Source of the DNA: SKLM01 sp964514285
Lineage (GTDB): Bacteria; Chloroflexota; Anaerolineae; B4-G1
Direction: 5' to 3'
Assembly (NCBI GenBank): GCA_964514285.1
Contig: CAZEQC010000140.1
Location: 1 to 8,554, forward strand
Length of the DNA stretch: 8,554 nucleotides
Shown here: one piece after another, positions 6,099 to 8,554 of the stretch
Position numbering within the stretch: position 1 is the first letter of the stretch
Layout: each line of letters begins with the position of its first letter
Program-made: the position numbers and the translations under genes
Notes under the pieces: model-generated
Database searches by the model: none
Told to the model about the DNA's origin: nothing
What the model saw: only the letters and a program-made list of their open reading frames with translations

Positions 6099-6204
6099 AG
6101 GCGAACGCTGATGGGACGCGCCTATTCGGCCTATCCGTAAGACCCAAGCATACGCGGGGGCTGGCGATCCCGATGGGAGATCGATGATAAGGGCGACGGA
6201 CGAC

Positions 6205-6209
6205 AGGAG
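6205..6209 (+). promoter_or_regulatory. Shine-Dalgarno site fixing the GTG start at 6216
   Basis: AGGAG is spaced six bases from GTG 6216. The ATG at 6231 has no comparable site, so the GTG is preferred. Confidence 0.8.
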
Positions 6210-6215
6210 TAACAC

Positions 6216-7700
6216 GTGACCGATAGCGCGATGGTGGCACACTCGAGCGAGCAGCCCTCCGAAAGGCTGACGTTTTGGCAGAAGCTGGGCTTCGGCGTCG
6301 GCGACATCTACGGCGGCGGGTCCTTTATCGTCATCAGCATCTACTACCTGAACTTCCTCACCGACGTGGTGCGCATCAACCCGGCCCTGGCCGGCACCGT
6401 CTTCTTGATCAGCAAGGTCTACGACGCCATCACCGACCCCTTCGAGGGGATCGTGGCCGACCGGACGCGGACGCCGCTGGGGCGCCGCCGCCCCTACCTG
6501 CTGGCGGGGGTGGTGCTGGTCTTCCTCTCGTTCTTCGCGCTCTGGTACCCGGTGGACTATCCCGAGGAGATGGAGCGCTTTCTCTTCGTCGTCGCCGCTT
6601 ACCTGTTCTTCTCCACGGTGGTGAGCATCGTCAAGCTCTCCTACAACGCGCTGGCCGCCGAGCTGACGCTCGACTACGACGAGCGGACCTCGTTAAGCTC
6701 GTTCCGCATCTTCTTCTCGGTGGTCTCGTCGCTGTTGTCGGCCGTGCTGCCGCTGGAGATCGTGAAGCGCGCGCCGGACGTCCGTTCCGGCTACATCACC
6801 ATGGGCCTGGCCTTTGGGGCTTTCTTCGCCCTCCCCTTCATCGCCACGGTGATCAGCACCCGGGAGCGACCGGCGTTCCAGCAGGAACGGGAGCCCTTCC
6901 GCTGGCGCGAGGCGTTCGTCGAGCCGTTCCGGGTGCGCACCTTCGTGCACGCCCTGCTGATGTACCTCTTCGCCTTCATCGCCATGGACGTCGTCCTGAG
7001 CATCGTCATCTACTACATGAAGTACTTCCTGGGGCGGGGGGACGAGACGAACTACGTCACCGGCACGCTCCTGCTCGCCGAGATCGCGGCGCTCCCCTTC
7101 TACAACTGGCTCAGCCGGCGGACGAACAAGCACGTGGGCTACATCGTCGGCGCCGGCCTGTGGATCGTGACCATGCTCTTCAGCTTCGCCGTCGTCCCGG
7201 CGGCGCCGGCCTTTGTGGTCTACGTCTTCGCGGCGCTGGTGGGTCTGGGGGTCGGGGGCATCGTGGTGATGATCTACGCCATCTTCCCCGACATTCCCGA
7301 CGTAGACGAGCTGAAGACCGGGCGGCGGCGCGAGGGGATCTATTCCTCGATGATCGCCTTCACGCGGAAGCTGAGCGGCGCGGTGGCGCTGTTCCTGGTC
7401 TCGAACAGCCTGGCGCTGGCCGGCTACGTGATGCCGGTGGAGGAAGTCGTGGCCGGCGCCACCAGGCTCGTCGAGCAGCCCCAGTCCGACGGCTTCATCC
7501 TGATGCTGCGCCTGATCTTCGCCTTCGTGCCCATCGTCCTGGTGGGGCTGGCCCTCTTCTTCGCCGCCCGTTACCCACTGACGTCGGAGGTGCATCGCCG
7601 GCTGCGCCGCGTGTTGGAGGCGCGACGGAGCGACGAGCCGGAGGACCCTGAGCTCCGCCGAGAGGCCGAGGATCTGCACGAGACGCTGATCGGCGGCTGA
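6216..7700 (+). CDS. GPH-family (MelB-like) glycoside:cation symporter
   Basis: This 494-residue protein of the major facilitator superfamily has about 12 membrane spans. It carries the glycoside-pentoside-hexuronide signature YDAITDPFEGIVADRTRTPL (69-88), followed by GRRRPYLL. Aligned by eye with E. coli MelB, D70 and D74 match the cation-site aspartates D55 and D59. The D19 position is glycine (G34), with D30 nearby. The cytoplasmic segment DIPDVDELKTGRRREGIYSS (about 363-382) matches the family's second conserved loop. The tail (463-494) is hydrophilic and charged. It would import a glycoside or sugar acid with Na+ or H+; the substrate cannot be read from sequence. It is transcribed divergently from the hydrolase-like gene, and the two probably form one uptake and degradation unit under shared control. 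Confidence 0.9.
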   Translation: MTDSAMVAHSSEQPSERLTFWQKLGFGVGDIYGGGSFIVISIYYLNFLTDVVRINPALAGTVFLISKVYDAITDPFEGIVADRTRTPLGRRRPYLLAGVVLVFLSFFALWYPVDYPEEMERFLFVVAAYLFFSTVVSIVKLSYNALAAELTLDYDERTSLSSFRIFFSVVSSLLSAVLPLEIVKRAPDVRSGYITMGLAFGAFFALPFIATVISTRERPAFQQEREPFRWREAFVEPFRVRTFVHALLMYLFAFIAMDVVLSIVIYYMKYFLGRGDETNYVTGTLLLAEIAALPFYNWLSRRTNKHVGYIVGAGLWIVTMLFSFAVVPAAPAFVVYVFAALVGLGVGGIVVMIYAIFPDIPDVDELKTGRRREGIYSSMIAFTRKLSGAVALFLVSNSLALAGYVMPVEEVVAGATRLVEQPQSDGFILMLRLIFAFVPIVLVGLALFFAARYPLTSEVHRRLRRVLEARRSDEPEDPELRREAEDLHETLIGG

Positions 7701-7717
7701 GCAACTGGCACGAGATC

Positions 7718-7756
7718 GGGCGACCGAGAGCCGCGAGCAGCTGTCTCGGGTCGTCC
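7718..7756. terminator. Possible hairpin between convergent genes
   Basis: GGGCGACCGAGA (7718-7729) pairs with TCTCGGGTCGTCC (7744-7756), with one mismatch and one bulge around a 14-base loop, 18 bases after the symporter stop. There is no T-tract on either side, so intrinsic termination is uncertain. It may instead be a by-product of the coding-like sequence here. Confidence 0.3.
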
Positions 7757-7848
7757 AGCGTCTGGCCATTGAGACCCATCAGCACCCAGCCTTCGAGCGT
7801 CACCGCCGACACCGAGAGACGGCAGGCGCCCACCGACAGCAGAGCGGT

Positions 7849-8310
7849 CTACCAGGCGACGCCACATTCGATGAAGCGGCCATCCTCGGTGTAGTAGAGG
7901 CGCGGGTGCTCGGCCTCCAGGTAGCCCTCGCCGACGCTGCCGGTGCAGTCGAACAGCTCGACCGCCTTGGAAAAGGTCATCAGGTGTTTCGCCCGGATGA
8001 TCATAGCGGTGAAGTCGTCGGTCTCGTCCAGATCGACCAGGCGGTATGCACAGTGGTCGTCCTCGCCGAAGATGATGCGCCCGTCATCGACGTCGGCATG
8101 GAGATCGCCGCAGTAGGGATGGCCCGAGCCGCCGTCGCGAGGCTCCTTCGGCCGGGCGGGCACGGGTGTCGGCGCAGGAGGGCTGACCAACTCCACCAGC
8201 CGCCCTCCCCTCGTGACGTCGAGGGCGATCAGCGCAACCACCATGCCCGCTGCGATCCAAAGAGCGAGCCTGAGGGCTCTCTCCACGTTGATCCGCTTTT
8301 CCCCAGACAC
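7849..8310 (-). CDS. Small membrane-anchored protein with four cysteines
   Basis: This 153-residue protein starts at GTG 8310, with AGGTG five bases upstream. Residues 1-12 are basic, about 13-31 form a membrane anchor or uncleaved signal (LRLALWIAAGMVVALIAL), and 40-62 are a Pro-rich linker. Residues 63-153 would form an acidic extracytoplasmic domain with cysteines 67, 87, 122 and 149, enough for two disulfides. Aromatic and acidic clusters include CAYRLVDLDETDDF (87-100) and LYYTEDGRFIECGVAW (138-153). I do not recognise the family. Its plan, anchor plus compact outer domain, recalls the last gene of the PadR cassette but without sequence similarity. It is convergent with the symporter gene and lies 113 bases after the DUF1295-like gene. 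Confidence 0.72.
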   Translation of the reverse strand: MSGEKRINVERALRLALWIAAGMVVALIALDVTRGGRLVELVSPPAPTPVPARPKEPRDGGSGHPYCGDLHADVDDGRIIFGEDDHCAYRLVDLDETDDFTAMIIRAKHLMTFSKAVELFDCTGSVGEGYLEAEHPRLYYTEDGRFIECGVAW

Positions 8311-8387
8311 CTACTCACCTCGTGGCTTCAACGCCCCAGCTGGCCCCCTGATTCGACGATTCCGCGCCAAACACCGCGGGTCACAGA

Positions 8388-8402
8388 CCTGCTCGGAGCA
8401 GG
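8388..8402. terminator. Short palindrome after the DUF1295-like gene
   Basis: CCTGCTCGGAGCAGG forms a 6-bp stem with a 3-base loop, 21 bases beyond the DUF1295 stop. It lacks a T-tract, so its role as terminator is weakly supported. The rest of 8311-8423 shows no gene or clear promoter. Confidence 0.25.
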
Positions 8403-8423
8403 ATGAGACCCCTTCACGCGCCT

Positions 8424-8554
8424 CTACCCCGGCGGGCGCGGGATGAGGACCGGCGTCCGCTCCTTGTAGGCCTCGTAGTCCTCCTGACCGCCCCAGCGCT
8501 CGTCGGCCTTCCTCTCCAGGATCGGGATGCCGCTGACCAGGGTCAGCTGCGCCG
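8424..8554 (-). CDS. DUF1295 / steroid 5-alpha-reductase-like membrane protein, C-terminus
   Basis: The minus strand is open from the window edge to TAG at 8424, giving 42 residues. The segment SGIPILERKADERWGG, then DYEAYKERTPVLIPRPPG, is the characteristic C-terminal end of DUF1295 proteins. These are polytopic membrane proteins related to isoprenylcysteine methyltransferases and steroid reductases; the substrate of this one is unknown. The 5' part lies outside the window. The small four-cysteine gene follows on the same strand and could be co-transcribed. Confidence 0.85.
   Translation of the reverse strand, partial: AQLTLVSGIPILERKADERWGGQEDYEAYKERTPVLIPRPPG

Larger units (their letters stand above)
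5903..6215. other. Divergent intergenic region between hydrolase and symporter genes
   Basis: These 313 bases contain a minus-strand extended -10 promoter, a plus-strand promoter, a 10-mer repeated at both promoters, a perfect 13-bp inverted repeat in the middle, a leader hairpin at 6165-6183 (CGATCCC/GGGAGATCG with one bulged A) and the symporter ribosome site. No small gene is supported. Confidence 0.7.

Noticed and set aside
6275..7651. 458-codon plus-strand frame inside the symporter gene
   Set aside because: It is an Arg/His/Gly/Ala-rich out-of-frame translation of the GPH symporter, which has a clear signature and start.
6693..7769. 358-codon minus-strand frame across the symporter gene
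   Set aside because: It is an antisense shadow rich in His, Asp and Gln with no recognisable motifs.
8374..8381. Third copy of the CCGCGGGTTG promoter motif
   Set aside because: Only CCGCGGGT matches, it lies on the wrong strand for the adjacent gene, and CCGCGG is frequent in GC-rich DNA.

Overview
The window looks like a high-GC draft metagenomic or genomic contig, most likely from a Chloroflexota-type bacterium. This rests on three things: GC-rich third codon positions, a PadR plus HAAS-type gene pair, and dispersed palindromic repeats of a style I associate with that phylum. The assignment is an inference (moderate to low confidence). One 100-N assembly gap lies at 3952-4051, and both window ends cut through genes.

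Layout. (1) 1-528, minus strand: a DinB/ClbS-like four-helix-bundle protein whose 3' end lies outside the window. It has a strong Shine-Dalgarno site and a plausible promoter. (2) 529-1081: no gene, but two different REP/MITE-like inverted repeats. (3) 1082-3662, plus strand: a four-gene cassette with a near-consensus sigma70-type promoter and a 34-bp nested dyad over the transcription start. Its genes encode a PadR regulator, a HAAS-like three-TM protein, a polytopic membrane protein, and a single-pass membrane protein with two copies of a YVWEDV-type repeat outside the membrane. (4) 3718-7700: a divergent pair with a glycoside-hydrolase-like enzyme on the minus strand (interrupted by the gap) and a GPH/MelB-type sugar:cation symporter on the plus strand. 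Each of the two promoters carries the same 10-mer, CCGCGGGTTG, in the same orientation a few bases upstream of its -10 box. (5) 7849-8310, minus strand: a small anchored protein with four cysteines. (6) 8424-8554, minus strand: the C-terminus of a DUF1295/steroid-5-alpha-reductase-like membrane protein.

How the genes may work together. The symporter probably imports a glycoside or oligosaccharide, and the enzyme, which has no signal peptide, would process it in the cytoplasm; the substrate is unknown. The PadR cassette looks like a self-regulated membrane-associated sensing or stress module. No gene in it has an assigned biochemical function, so it is the best candidate here for an undescribed system.

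Sequence-level conclusions. The reading frame of the hydrolase changes across the gap. Translating the other frame recovers a conventional C-terminal domain ending at 3718, so the apparent in-frame end near 3800 is an artefact. The gap flanks share AAGGCC and are parts of an imperfect 24-bp coding tandem repeat, which probably explains the assembly break.
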